DNA from: Polyangia bacterium | GTDB lineage: Bacteria; Myxococcota_A; Polyangia; Fen-1088 | Assembly: GCA_036268875.1 (NCBI GenBank) | Contig: DATATI010000079.1 | Span: 62,001 to 126,000, forward strand | Length of the DNA: 64,000 nt | Reading direction: 5' to 3' | In this document: in pieces, positions 17,109 through 27,300 of the stretch | Layout: each line of letters opens with the position of its first letter | Position numbering within the stretch: position 1 is the stretch's first letter | Position numbers and translations under genes: made by a program | The notes under the pieces: model-generated | The model's database searches: none | The model's input: the letters and a program-made list of their open reading frames with translations, nothing else | Told to the model about the DNA's origin: nothing

Positions 17109-17798
17109 GTGACCACCAGATATCACTCGCTGCGCAGGGTTGCTGGCGCGATGGCGGTCGCTGCCTTTGCGTGTTTGATGGTGCCCGGGTGTGGGGACAC
17201 CGTCGATCATCGGCCGGCGGCGTGGGAGTACATCTCGCCCGCGATCATGCAGCCGAACTGCGCCACCACCAGCTGCCACAGCCAGGCCGCGGCGGTGTCC
17301 GGTCTGGATTTCTCCACGCCCGATCACGGATACACCAGCTTGACCGGCCTGTGGGTTTGGATCGTCGATCCGAACGGCACGGCCGCGCAAGGTTGCCGCC
17401 CGTATGGAAATGAATTCGTCTGCCAGCGCAATCATCGGCCGCTGGTGACGGCATACGATCCGGCGCAATCGCGGCTGGTACAGACGCTGCGCGCGACGGG
17501 CGCGCCGCGCATGCCGCCCGATCGCCCGCTGCCGGAGGCGGACATCGCCCTCATCGAAAAATGGATCCTGGACGGCGCGCGCAAGAGCCTCAACGACACC
17601 GGACGCGACGCCACCGTGCCTGTCGACAGCGCAGCAGACGGCGGCGCCGGCGACGGGGCGGCGTCGGACGCGGAAGACGGCACGGACGCTGCCGGTGGCG
17701 ACGGCGCGAAGACGGACGGCAGCGGTTCGGACAGCGCCGGCAGCGAAGGCGGCGCTGAAGAACCCCAACCCGCCGACGCGGCGGCGGAGACGGGCTGA
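17109..17798 (+). CDS. Lipoprotein with CX4CH heme-type motif
   Basis: 229 residues. A hydrophobic leader ends LMVPGC (lipobox, Cys28). The motif CATTSCH (CX4CH) lies near residue 51, a spacing known for some c-type hemes; MPPDRPL further on could supply a distal Met, and IEKWILDGA is typical of cytochrome-like lipoproteins with a closing helix. Residues from about 165 are an Asp/Ala/Gly/Ser-rich tail of the kind that tethers surface lipoproteins. First gene of a three-gene unit; one base separates its stop from the next ATG. Electron transfer at the outer membrane is inferred from the motif and partners. The GTG start lacks a strong ribosome site. Confidence 0.75.
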   Translation: MTTRYHSLRRVAGAMAVAAFACLMVPGCGDTVDHRPAAWEYISPAIMQPNCATTSCHSQAAAVSGLDFSTPDHGYTSLTGLWVWIVDPNGTAAQGCRPYGNEFVCQRNHRPLVTAYDPAQSRLVQTLRATGAPRMPPDRPLPEADIALIEKWILDGARKSLNDTGRDATVPVDSAADGGAGDGAASDAEDGTDAAGGDGAKTDGSGSDSAGSEGGAEEPQPADAAAETG

Positions 17799-17799
17799 G

Positions 17800-18975
17800 A
17801 TGGCGCGCCAGCTTCAGCGGGTCTTCGTCGTTACGGTGGTGCTGCTGCTCGCGTTCCTTGTGCTGCCGGCGACCGCGGATGCTTACCCGCAGTGGCAGCT
17901 TCTGTCCGGGTCGGTGCGCTGCAACCAATGTCATTACGCTCCGGCGGGCGGCGGCCTCATCAACAGTTACGGTCGCGACGCCGCCGGCGAGGATCTGTCC
18001 ACCTTCGGCGGCAACGGCGCCCTGTTGCACGGGGCGTTGCCCTCGCTGCCGCCTTGGCTGGCCCTGGGCGGTGATGTGCGCGGGGCCTTGGTGGCCAACG
18101 ACGTGCAAGATCCGAACGGGCCGACGGTGGCGGCGTTTCCCATGCAGGCCGATCTCTACGCGCGCTTCGCCTTGCCGGTGGGCCTGTCGATCTACGCCAC
18201 CGGCGGCCTGCGCGGGCAGGAACGCGGCGGCGCGGACATCGTGCCGGATCAAAATTACCAGCCGCAGGACGTGTCGCGCTTTATCTCGCGCGAGCATTAC
18301 CTGATGTGGCAGCCGGGAGCCCTGGGCCCGTACCTGCGCGCCGGGAGATTCTTCGCGCCCTTCGGATTGCGCCTGGCCGAGCACATCACGTACATCCGCC
18401 GCGATCTGGGATTCAACCAACTGGAAGAGTCGTACAATCTCTCTGCCGGCGCGGTGTACGAAAGCTGGGAGCTGCATGCCACCTTGTTCGTCCCGGATTT
18501 CATCCGTCACATCGGCAGCGACGAAAAAGGCCTGGCGGTCTATGTCGAACGCCGCCTGCTGTCCGATCAACTGGCGCTGGGCGTGCAGACCCGGCTGGCG
18601 TCGGGGCCGGGCGTCACCCGCTTCATTCTCGGCGGGGTGGGAAAATACTGGCTGCCGCCGGCCCGCACCATGTTCATCGCCGAGGTCGACGTCGTGCAGA
18701 TGCTGTTCGACAGCGACGCGGTGGGCACGCGCGGCCAACTGGGGGCGGCGGCCGGCGCGGTGGTGGCGCCGCTGCGGGGTCTGCTGATCACCGCGCTGGG
18801 CGAGCGCAACCAGGTCGACCTGCAAGTGCGCGATTCGGCCTGGAACGCCGCCTCGCTGTTCGTGAACTGGTTTCCCTACGCCCACGTCGAGGTCGAGATG
18901 ATGGGGCGTCTGCAGTCTCCGTCGGGCGGCGCGACCGCCAAGACCTTCCTGGCTCAGATTCACTATTACCTATGA
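17800..18975 (+). CDS. Outer-membrane beta-barrel with N-terminal CxxCH heme motif
   Basis: 391 residues. The signal peptide is cleaved after ADA, then YPQWQLLSGSVRCNQCHYAP places one c-type heme motif (CNQCH) within the first 25 mature residues. The remainder alternates in beta-strands (LYARFALPVGLSIYATGGL, LGPYLRAGRFFAPFGLRLAEH, FLAQIHYYL) and ends in an aromatic, as outer-membrane barrels do. GRFFAPFGLR is a motif seen in porin-like barrels. Combining a heme motif and a barrel in one chain suggests a porin-cytochrome electron conduit or a redox-sensing pore. Translationally coupled to both neighbours: one base after the upstream stop and an ATGA overlap downstream. The heme and barrel assignments are by eye. 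Confidence 0.75.
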   Translation: MARQLQRVFVVTVVLLLAFLVLPATADAYPQWQLLSGSVRCNQCHYAPAGGGLINSYGRDAAGEDLSTFGGNGALLHGALPSLPPWLALGGDVRGALVANDVQDPNGPTVAAFPMQADLYARFALPVGLSIYATGGLRGQERGGADIVPDQNYQPQDVSRFISREHYLMWQPGALGPYLRAGRFFAPFGLRLAEHITYIRRDLGFNQLEESYNLSAGAVYESWELHATLFVPDFIRHIGSDEKGLAVYVERRLLSDQLALGVQTRLASGPGVTRFILGGVGKYWLPPARTMFIAEVDVVQMLFDSDAVGTRGQLGAAAGAVVAPLRGLLITALGERNQVDLQVRDSAWNAASLFVNWFPYAHVEVEMMGRLQSPSGGATAKTFLAQIHYYL

Positions 18976-19697
18976 CGGCCCTGGTGACAGCGAGGCGATC
19001 CCGGCGAATGCTTTTGGCGAGCGGGATCGCGGCCGCGTTTTTGGCCGCCGCCTGCGAGGGGGCACCCGTCGTGCCGGCCAATCCCACCTGGGCCGACGTG
19101 GAACCGATCCTGCGCGCCGAGTGCATCCATTGCCACGGCGGCACCGCCCCGGTCACCGGCGCGGTCGGTGACACGTACTATCGTTTTGATTTTTACGACA
19201 TGACCACCGACGTGTGCGGCGAGGCGGCCCAGGCGTTGACGGCGCCGATCCTGGGGCACGGCCTGGCCGCGTTGATCAAGGTCGACATCACGCCGCCGCC
19301 CACCTGCGAGCGCGGCCGCATGCCGCCGGCTCCAGCCCTTCCCCTGGCGGATTGGGAACGCGAGACCATCACGCGCTGGGCGTCGGCCCCTGATCCACCA
19401 AAGGGCGTACCCAACCGGGACGACCGCCGGCCGGAGATTCAGCTGTCGGCGCCCGCGGCGATCGTTGACAAGCGGCTGGCCTTCACCGCGGTCATCGATG
19501 ATCCCGACGGCGAATCGGTGGTGGGCATTCTGAAGATCGGCGACATGACGTTGCTGATGGATCGACCGGGCTCGTTCGCGGCCGACATCGACACGTCGGC
19601 CTGGGCGAACGGCACGCGCCCGATCAGCGCCGTGCTGTGCGACGGCTGGAGCAACTTTTCGTACCATCTCGGCAACGTCGAGATCAAACACAAATGA
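18972..19697 (+). CDS. Monoheme c-type cytochrome lipoprotein
   Basis: 241 residues; the lipobox is AAAC near residue 28. EPILRAECIHCHGG gives one CxxCH heme motif, and RGRMPPAPALPL plus ITRWASAPDPPKG resemble the Met-ligand and closing-helix region of small cytochromes. The C-terminal half (EIQLSAPAAIVDKRLAFTAVIDDPDGE onward) is a beta-sandwich of Ig-like type. Its ATG overlaps the barrel gene's stop by four bases (ATGA), so it is the third member of the heme lipoprotein/barrel operon. It probably works with the barrel at the outer membrane; electron donors and acceptors are unknown. Confidence 0.75.
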   Translation: MTALVTARRSRRMLLASGIAAAFLAAACEGAPVVPANPTWADVEPILRAECIHCHGGTAPVTGAVGDTYYRFDFYDMTTDVCGEAAQALTAPILGHGLAALIKVDITPPPTCERGRMPPAPALPLADWERETITRWASAPDPPKGVPNRDDRRPEIQLSAPAAIVDKRLAFTAVIDDPDGESVVGILKIGDMTLLMDRPGSFAADIDTSAWANGTRPISAVLCDGWSNFSYHLGNVEIKHK

Positions 19698-19743
19698 ACC
19701 GGACGCACGGTCGCAAAGACCGATTTGACTGTCACTGTCACTG

Positions 19744-20679
19744 TCAGCCGAGCAGCGCCATCAATAGCGGCGTGGTCACCGCGGCCATCACCGTCGACAG
19801 GACCAGGCTTCCCGCCACCGCCGCCTGCAGCGCCTGAAATTGCACCGCCATCAGATAGACGTTGGCGCCCACGGACATCGACGCCAGTAACACGACCACC
19901 TTGGTCTCCATCGGCGGCAAATGCAGAGCGCGGGCCAGCGCCAGCACCACCAACGGCTGCACCACCAGCTTCAGCGCGCAGATGGTCAAGCTTTGCTGCC
20001 AGCCCTTGCCCACGCCGTATTCAACCAATCCCATGCCCAGCACCAGCAAGGCCGTCGGCGTGGCCAGCTTTCCCACGGCGCCCAGGCCGAAGGCGATCGG
20101 CCGCGGCAGGTGCAGGCCGCAAAGACCGAACAGCGTGCCGCCGATGATCGAGGCCACGACCGGATTGGTCAGCACGCCCAGCGCGGTTTTTCCCAGGCCG
20201 CGCGGGCTGAACGAACCGTTGCGGGCCCACTCGACCGACACCGACACCAGCGTCCACAGGGTCAGCGAATTGAACACCAGCACCAGCGCCACCGACGGCA
20301 GCGCGCCGTCGCCCAGCACCAGCTTGGCCAGCGGCAACCCGAGTAGCACGTTGTTCGAGAAGATCCCGCCCAGGGCGAATACCGACTGCGATACGCCGTC
20401 CAGGCGAAACGCGGTGGCCGCCAGAAGGCGTCCCAGCAGGAAGACCAGGAAGCAGCCGCCGAAGAAGGCCAGCAGCAAACGCGCGTCGACGGCGGGCAGC
20501 GCTGACAGATCGCTCATCATGCGAAACAGCAGCGCCGGCAAGGCCACGGCGAAGACGAACTTGTATCCCCACCGCGTCCACTTCGTTCGCCAGAACGGCA
20601 GGCGGGCCATCACGTACCCGATGAAGACGATGACGAACAGCGGCGCGGCCAGGACGAAGGTGCGAAGGAAAATGGTCAT
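19744..20679 (-). CDS. AEC-family (auxin efflux carrier-like) membrane transporter
   Basis: 311 residues with about ten hydrophobic helices and no signal peptide; it sits in the inner membrane. Features of the AEC/bile-acid-symporter-like fold include the N-terminal APLFVIVFIGYV helix, the mid-protein helix break SNNVLLGLPLAK, NPVVASIIGGTLFGL and a conserved LGMGL helix. Bacterial AEC proteins export small organic acids such as malate or malonate; the substrate here cannot be read from sequence. The ATG at 20679 begins just inside the cleanly predicted first helix. Divergent from the TVP38-family gene. Confidence 0.85.
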   Translation of the reverse strand: MTIFLRTFVLAAPLFVIVFIGYVMARLPFWRTKWTRWGYKFVFAVALPALLFRMMSDLSALPAVDARLLLAFFGGCFLVFLLGRLLAATAFRLDGVSQSVFALGGIFSNNVLLGLPLAKLVLGDGALPSVALVLVFNSLTLWTLVSVSVEWARNGSFSPRGLGKTALGVLTNPVVASIIGGTLFGLCGLHLPRPIAFGLGAVGKLATPTALLVLGMGLVEYGVGKGWQQSLTICALKLVVQPLVVLALARALHLPPMETKVVVLLASMSVGANVYLMAVQFQALQAAVAGSLVLSTVMAAVTTPLLMALLG

Positions 20680-20751
20680 GCGGGTGCGGCGGGGCAGGGC
20701 GGTTCTTGCGTGCGCCCCCGATCTGGTGTGCGATGGCGGCGACTGTCAATC

Positions 20752-21525
20752 ATGATCAGCGAAGGCCCGCCGAAATCCGCCGCCCGATCCGCGCGGCCCG
20801 CGCGGCGATCGGCGGTCAGTTATGCGATGGCCGCTGCCGGTGTGCTGGCCGTGCTGGCCTTGTGGCTGCTGACGCCGCTGCGGTCATACGCGCGCGTGGA
20901 CGCGCTGATCGCGCTGGGCGCCACTGTGCGCGAAAGCCCGTTCGCCTTGCCGTGGGTGCTGGCCGCTTTCGTGGTCGGGTCGCTGGTGTTCGTTCCCATC
21001 ACGCCGTTGCTGGTGGCGACGGCGTTGGTGTTTCCCCCGTTGCGCGGCCTTGCTTACGGCCTGCTGGCGACGACGCTGGCCGGATGGATCACCCACGAGA
21101 GCGGCCGGCTACTGCGTCGGCGCCGCGTTGGTTGGTTGGAAGGCCCGCGCTTTCAAGCGCTGTGCGCGCGGCTGGTGCGGCGCGGCTTTTTGGCGGTGCT
21201 GATCGCCCGCCTGTTGCCGCTCGGCAACTTCACGTTGTTCAACGTCGCCGCCGGCGCGATGGAGATCCCGACGCTGACGTTCCTGGCGGCAAGCGCCCTT
21301 GGTCTGTTGCCGCGCATGCTGGCCTTCACGTTGCTGGCCGACAGCCTGGGCCAGGTGTTGCGCGATCCGCAGCCGCGCACGGTGGCGCTTTTTTGTTTGG
21401 CGACGGTGCTCTCGGCGACCGCTCTTTACTGGTTGCGGCGGCGGGCGGCGCGCGTTCAACCACCGGCGGGCGGCGCAGGAACCGACGATCCCGACGACGT
21501 CGTTACATCTGCTCGGGCGCCGTGA
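20752..21525 (+). CDS. TVP38/TMEM64 (VTT-domain) family inner membrane protein
   Basis: 257 residues with five to six membrane helices. The VTT-domain core is visible: FVVGSLVFVPITPLLVATALVF, GYGLLATTLAGWI with a charged RLLRRRR turn, and ARLLPLGNFTLFNVAAGAMEIP, the re-entrant-loop signature. DedA/TVP38 proteins are implicated in lipid movement and membrane homeostasis; the specific role is unknown. The ATG at 20752 was preferred over a GTG 42 bases earlier. The last 23 bases overlap the convergent argS gene. Confidence 0.8.
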   Translation: MISEGPPKSAARSARPARRSAVSYAMAAAGVLAVLALWLLTPLRSYARVDALIALGATVRESPFALPWVLAAFVVGSLVFVPITPLLVATALVFPPLRGLAYGLLATTLAGWITHESGRLLRRRRVGWLEGPRFQALCARLVRRGFLAVLIARLLPLGNFTLFNVAAGAMEIPTLTFLAASALGLLPRMLAFTLLADSLGQVLRDPQPRTVALFCLATVLSATALYWLRRRAARVQPPAGGAGTDDPDDVVTSARAP

Positions 21526-23230
21526 TGCCCAGCAGATCCAATCCCTGCGCCAGCACGCGCGCCGTCAGCTGACACAACGCCAGCCGTGAGGTGCGCGTCG
21601 GCTCGGCGGCTTTCAGCACCGGGCATTTTTCGTGGAACGCCGTGTACGCAGTGGCCAGTTCATAGACGTAAACACAGATCCGGTGCGGCTGCAGCGATTC
21701 GCCAGCCCGCTCCACCGTCGAGGCAAAGTCGAGCAGCTGCAAGGCCAGCGTGCGTTCTTCCGGGGTCTCGATTTGCACGGGACCAGACAGCCAGCGGTCG
21801 TCGACGCCGCCCTTGCGCAAGATCGATCGGATGCGGGCGTGGGCGTACATAAGATACGGCGCCGTGTTGCCGTCGAAGGACAGCATGCGGTTCCAGTCGA
21901 AGACGTAATCCTTGATGCGCTCGCTGCTGAGATCGGCGTATTTGATGGCGCCGATTCCCACTGCGTTGGCGATGGTGTTTTGTGCCGATGCCGGCAGCTC
22001 GGGCGCTTTTTCCGCCACCGTCTTGGCGGCGCGTTCGATCGCTTCTTCGATCAGCGCCGCCAGGCTGACCGAATCTCCGGCCCGTGTCTTGAACATTTTT
22101 TTGTCGGGGCCGAGGACGGATCCGAACGCCACATGCTCGAGGCGCACGTCGTCGGGAACCCAGCCGGCCAGGCGACTGGCGGCGAAGACCATGGCCAGGT
22201 GCTGCGCTTGCGGCGCGCCCACCACGATGATGATCCGCCTGGCGTGCAGCGCGTCCACGCGGTGGCGCAGCGCCGCCAGATCCGTGGTGGCGTAGCCGTA
22301 TCCGCCGTCTTGCTTGCGGATGATGAGCGGCACCGGTTCGCTCTCGCGACCGGTGAATCCAGGGAGAAAGACGCACACCGCGCCCTCGCTGAGGCGGGCC
22401 AGACCTTTTTGCGCCAGGTCGGCGACCACGCCGGGCAAGGCGTCGTTGTACTGGCTCTCACCGGCGACGTCTTCCGGCTGCAGGGTCACCTGCAGCCGCT
22501 GGTAAAGAGCGGTGAAGTGGCGCACCGACAGATCAATCAGGCGTCGCCACAACAACAGCGTCTCGGGATCGCCCGCTTGCAACGACACCACGCGCCGGCG
22601 GGCGCGCTCGGCGAAGGCCGGGTCTTGATCAAAGCGGGCGCGCGCCGCTTTATAGAACGCCACCAGCTGATCCATGCCGGCCTCGGCGTCGACGCTGGTT
22701 TGATCCAGCAAGTGTTCGATCAACATGCCGAACGGCGTGCCCCAATCGCCGATGTGATTCTGGCGGATGACATGGTGGCCTTGAAACGACAGCAGCCGGA
22801 CGATGCAATCGCCGATCACGGTGCTGCGCAGGTGGCCGACGTGCATCTCCTTGGCCAGGTTGGGCGACGAATAGTCGACCACCACCGTCTCCGGGTCCGG
22901 CGCCAGAGGCGCTCCGAGGCGCGTATCGCCCAGCATGCGAGTCAGGCGCTCATCGATGGCCGTCGCTTGCAAGGTGAGGTTGATAAAACCCGGACCGGAC
23001 AGCGTCGCGGCGGCGATCAGCTCGTCGGGCGGCAGGTGCTCGACGATGGCGGTGGCCACGTCGCGCGGGGATTTTTTCAGGCGCCGCGCCAGCGCCAGCG
23101 CCACGTCGGCTTGATAGTCGGCGTGGGCCGAGCGGTGAATGCCCGCGTCTTGCTGCGCGGCTTCGTTGCCAAAGGCAGCGGCCACCGCCGAACGGATGCG
23201 CTGTCGAAGAGGAATCTGCGGATCGATCAT
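21503..23230 (-). CDS. argS: Arginyl-tRNA synthetase
   Basis: 575 residues, usual length for class I ArgRS. It charges tRNA-Arg in the cytoplasm. Layout: N-terminal Add-1 domain (residues of about 5-90), then the catalytic Rossmann fold with SSPNLAKEMHVGHLRST, where HVGH is the HIGH signature. QNHIGDWGTPFGMLIEHL, DLAALRHRVD and KMFKTRAGDSV (the KMSK-loop position) follow. The DALR anticodon-binding domain begins near residue 460 (AHARIRSILRK) and ends GITAPEQM. The ATG at 23230 is consistent with family start positions. It overlaps the TVP38 gene tail to tail by 23 bases. Confidence 0.95.
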   Translation of the reverse strand: MIDPQIPLRQRIRSAVAAAFGNEAAQQDAGIHRSAHADYQADVALALARRLKKSPRDVATAIVEHLPPDELIAAATLSGPGFINLTLQATAIDERLTRMLGDTRLGAPLAPDPETVVVDYSSPNLAKEMHVGHLRSTVIGDCIVRLLSFQGHHVIRQNHIGDWGTPFGMLIEHLLDQTSVDAEAGMDQLVAFYKAARARFDQDPAFAERARRRVVSLQAGDPETLLLWRRLIDLSVRHFTALYQRLQVTLQPEDVAGESQYNDALPGVVADLAQKGLARLSEGAVCVFLPGFTGRESEPVPLIIRKQDGGYGYATTDLAALRHRVDALHARRIIIVVGAPQAQHLAMVFAASRLAGWVPDDVRLEHVAFGSVLGPDKKMFKTRAGDSVSLAALIEEAIERAAKTVAEKAPELPASAQNTIANAVGIGAIKYADLSSERIKDYVFDWNRMLSFDGNTAPYLMYAHARIRSILRKGGVDDRWLSGPVQIETPEERTLALQLLDFASTVERAGESLQPHRICVYVYELATAYTAFHEKCPVLKAAEPTRTSRLALCQLTARVLAQGLDLLGITAPEQM

Positions 23231-23359
23231 GACAAGGCGGCCCGGGCCGCGGCTGGTTTCCTATCACCTTGGGGGCCCATGTCCAAGGTGGGGTCTTCTT
23301 CTCGATCGGCGAGCGGAGGTCTGGGAACCTCGCCGCCGCCATTTTGCTATGGTGCCGCC

Positions 23360-24337
23360 ATGGCCGCGAACGACCAAGAGCTGCCGGTGCTGCCGGCGAT
23401 CCAGGTGATGGAAGAATCCACCGGCGCCCAGCCCGGCTATCGGCGCGCGCACGCCCGCGGGTTGGTGGTGGGCGGAACGTTTCAGGCCACGCCGGCGGCG
23501 GCGGCGCTGACGGTGGCCGAACACTTTCAAGGCACCGCCGTGCCGGTGCAAGTTCGACTGTCCAACGCCGCCGGAAATCCGCTGGCTCCTGATCGCCAGT
23601 CATCTTCGACCGGCCGCGCCCTGGGTCTGGGCGTCCGGTTTGTGCTGCCCTCGGGGGCGGTGGCCAGCTGGGCGGCGGTGAATCTCCCGGCTTTTCCGGC
23701 CCGCACGCCCCAGGATTTCTTGCGCTTGACTGCCGCGCAGAAACCCTTTCTGTCGCTGCAGCCGAATCCTTTCAAGCTGGTCGCCTATCTGCTGACGCGA
23801 CCGCACCTGCTGCCGACGATCAAAGCCATCGCCAAAATGAAGCCAGCCCGTAGTTTTGGCTGTACCCCTTTCAACGGCATTCACACCTATTTCTTAGTAG
23901 ACCAAAAAAACAATCGACAGGCGGTTCGCTATGCGTGGTTGCCCCGAGCGGGGATCGAGTCGTTGCTGCCGACTGAATCCAGCGCACTTCCCCCGCAATA
24001 TTTGTTGGCGGAGATGCGCCAGCGTTTGCGCACCGGCGCGGTGCAGTGGGAGCTGCAGTTTCAATTTCCGGAGGCGATCGACTCGCTGGAGGACGCGTCG
24101 CGTGCCTGGCCGGCCGAGCGCAAGACGATCGTGGCCGGCACTTTGACCATCAACAGCGTCGAGCCCGATCAGAAAGCGGCCGAAGGTTTGGTTTTCGATC
24201 CCACCGGCGTGGTCCCCGGCCTGAAGATGTCCGACGATCCGTTGCTGAGGTTTCGTTCCGCCGTTTACAGCGAGTCCTATCGCCGTCGCAGCCAAGAAAC
24301 CCGCGTCGAACCGCCGCCGCCCGACATGGATCAATAA
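23360..24337 (+). CDS. Catalase-related heme peroxidase (SrpA-like)
   Basis: 325 residues, the size of small catalase-related peroxidases. RRAHARGLVVGGTFQATP carries the distal-side His region. RLSNAAGNP and SSTGRALGLGVRFVLPSG match the catalase core, FNGIHTYFLVDQKNNRQAVRYAW the heme-channel region, and LRFRSAVYSESYRRR the C-terminal helix with the proximal Tyr. Members decompose peroxides or perform organic peroxidase reactions; the exact activity is uncertain. No signal peptide is evident. The frame is open far upstream, but homology-like sequence begins at this ATG, 130 bases past the argS start codon on the other strand. Confidence 0.85.
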   Translation: MAANDQELPVLPAIQVMEESTGAQPGYRRAHARGLVVGGTFQATPAAAALTVAEHFQGTAVPVQVRLSNAAGNPLAPDRQSSSTGRALGLGVRFVLPSGAVASWAAVNLPAFPARTPQDFLRLTAAQKPFLSLQPNPFKLVAYLLTRPHLLPTIKAIAKMKPARSFGCTPFNGIHTYFLVDQKNNRQAVRYAWLPRAGIESLLPTESSALPPQYLLAEMRQRLRTGAVQWELQFQFPEAIDSLEDASRAWPAERKTIVAGTLTINSVEPDQKAAEGLVFDPTGVVPGLKMSDDPLLRFRSAVYSESYRRRSQETRVEPPPPDMDQ

Positions 24338-24368
24338 GCAACTCGGCCAGCTGCGGCCGGCGCCGACG

Positions 24369-24387
24369 TGCGATCGAATTGATCGCA
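24369..24387. other. Inverted repeat TGCGATC-N5-GATCGCA
   Basis: Perfect 7+7 dyad in the 104-bp gap between the convergent catalase-related gene and the small membrane protein gene. There is no T-run; possible bidirectional weak terminator. Confidence 0.3.
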
Positions 24388-24441
24388 GTGATCTTGCAGC
24401 GGCGGAATCCGGGCGCGAACATTTCGCGCTTTCGCGTCGTC

Positions 24442-24852
24442 TCAGTGTGCAATCGGCGTTCGGCGAGGACGGGGCAGAGTGAGCAGGGCCATGGCCAACG
24501 CGGCCCACACGTCGCCGATAAAAGCCGCTGAATTAAATGGCAGCGCCAGAATACTCAGGCACAAAAAGGCGGTGCTAATTAATGGAAGCAGTCGCGCGGT
24601 CCAACGACTGAACAAGGCCGCGGGCGCCATAACAGCCCAAACGCCAGCCATGAGTCCGCTTACAAATTGCGCCGTCCCAGTGGAGGCCATCGCGCCCACT
24701 GCAGCGACCAAGATAGGCACCCCGACCACGATCATTGGTGGACCGGCTCGTAGCGGCGCAAATGAATTGAATTTCGCGGTCAGGCTTAATGTGGCGGTCG
24801 CACCATTGGTTTGAGAGTGGGCCATCACTGTTGCGACGAATTTGTCGATCAT
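24442..24852 (-). CDS. Small membrane protein, SPW-repeat-like
   Basis: 136 residues with four hydrophobic segments (MIVVGVPILVAAVGAMA, LMAGVWAVMAPAALF, LPLISTAFLCLSILALP, DVWAALAMALLTL). The pattern of paired helices with Trp and Pro near their ends resembles SPW-repeat proteins, whose function is unknown. Base composition is noticeably less GC-rich than the surroundings and third-position bias is weaker, hinting at a different history. ATG at 24852 without a strong ribosome site. Confidence 0.55.
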   Translation of the reverse strand: MIDKFVATVMAHSQTNGATATLSLTAKFNSFAPLRAGPPMIVVGVPILVAAVGAMASTGTAQFVSGLMAGVWAVMAPAALFSRWTARLLPLISTAFLCLSILALPFNSAAFIGDVWAALAMALLTLPRPRRTPIAH

Positions 24853-25043
24853 TGAAAAAATAACAGCATTCTTTGTGCCACCGATGTTATGAGTGAAAAA
24901 TAGTCCATTCCGGCCTTCGCAGGCGCTTCGACGCTGATTACGCTAGGGACCGGGCTCTCCCGCGCAGAGCTTTTTGTTGTTCGCCCCGTGTGGAGAAAGG
25001 CAATGCCTTGCACCCAGCCAATACCGATCATTCGAGCCATCGG

Positions 25044-26375
<1,332 letters not shown>

Positions 26376-26503
26376 AAAACAGCGTCGCCACCGTCGCTGC
26401 CCCTGGCATCGATGCGAGGCCCCTATGGGCGAAAGCAAGGGATCGGACCGCCTTCGACGCCGAGGCAGCCGCGGCAAATCACGACAATTGGTTTGACGAA
26501 CAG

Positions 26504-26519
26504 CGGCACGTTGCTTGCT
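26504..26519 (+). promoter_or_regulatory. Sigma-54 (-24/-12) promoter of the respiratory cluster
   Basis: CGGCACG (26504-26510), N4, TTGCT (26515-26519) matches the consensus TGGCACG-N4-TTGCW except for the first base. The GG and GC doublets are exactly 10 bases apart as required. Transcription would start near 26530, ahead of the AAGGAGG ribosome site at 26563. The adjacent FHA-type activator is the obvious candidate regulator. Confidence 0.7.
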
Positions 26520-26574
26520 GGATGCTTGGGCGATCGCTTCCCCCCGGTCTGGCACCGTCAACAAGGAGGACGTC

Positions 26575-27300
26575 ACGTCTCGCGCGGTTTCACCTTCGGT
26601 CGTTTCACTGTTTGTGCTCTTCACGCTGGCGTCTGTCGTAATCAATCGTACGGCTGGTGCGGTAGAGACGATCGAAGCGAAAAAAATTTTCAACCAACGT
26701 TGCTCCGCCTGCCACAGCTTTGGCCGCGGTGTGAAAGTAGGGCCCGATCTGAAAGGGGTCACGCAACGGCGAGGGCGCCCCTGGTTGCTGCGCTTCATTC
26801 GATCCTCGCAGAGTGTGATTCGCGGCGGCGACACCATCGCGCAAACGTTGTTTGCGAAATTCAAACAACAGCGGATGCCGGATTGGTCCGATCTTTCCGA
26901 GCGGCAAATTACAGGGATCCTGGATTGGTTCGCCGGCAATGGTCCCGAACAGAAGGAACCGGACGAGCGCGCCGCCGAGCTGGCCACCGCCGCCGATGTC
27001 GATCGGGCGCGCCGGCTGTTCGAGGGCAGCGAACCGCTGACCTATGGAGGAACGGCCTGCGGCGCCTGCCACGTGGTGGAAGAGCGCGGCGTCCGCACCG
27101 GCGGCACCCTGGGCCCCGAGCTAACCGACACGTACCGGCGCTTCGGCGATCGCGCGTTGACGTTGTTTTTGAAACGTCCCTGCGCCGGCCGCGCGCCGGA
27201 GAGTGAGTCCGCGCATTACCTGGCCCCGGAAGAATCGTTCGCCATCAAGGGATACCTGCGGCGCGTGGCGATCGATGAAAGCGAAGGAGAGAACCCGTGA
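26575..27300 (+). CDS. Diheme c-type cytochrome, probable ACG start
   Basis: Exported cytochrome with two heme motifs: CSACH, about 30 residues into the mature protein, and CGACH, about 115 residues later. MPDWSDL and YLAPEESFAIKGYL could supply distal ligands. It is the first gene of the alternative complex III unit and its stop overlaps the next GTG (GTGA). The start is unusual. AAGGAGG at 26563-26569 is followed at ideal spacing by an in-frame ACG (26575), after which a clean signal peptide runs (VVSLFVLFTLASVV to AGA). The nearest upstream start, TTG 26515, lies inside the sigma-54 promoter, and the next downstream GTG (26614) has no ribosome site. Confidence 0.75.
   Translation, partial: TSRAVSPSVVSLFVLFTLASVVINRTAGAVETIEAKKIFNQRCSACHSFGRGVKVGPDLKGVTQRRGRPWLLRFIRSSQSVIRGGDTIAQTLFAKFKQQRMPDWSDLSERQITGILDWFAGNGPEQKEPDERAAELATAADVDRARRLFEGSEPLTYGGTACGACHVVEERGVRTGGTLGPELTDTYRRFGDRALTLFLKRPCAGRAPESESAHYLAPEESFAIKGYLRRVAIDESEGENP

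Noticed and set aside
17590-18963. Minus-strand open frame of 457 codons opposite the barrel gene
   Set aside because: His/Arg/Gln-rich shadow translation without motifs; the plus-strand frame has a signal peptide, heme motif and barrel pattern.
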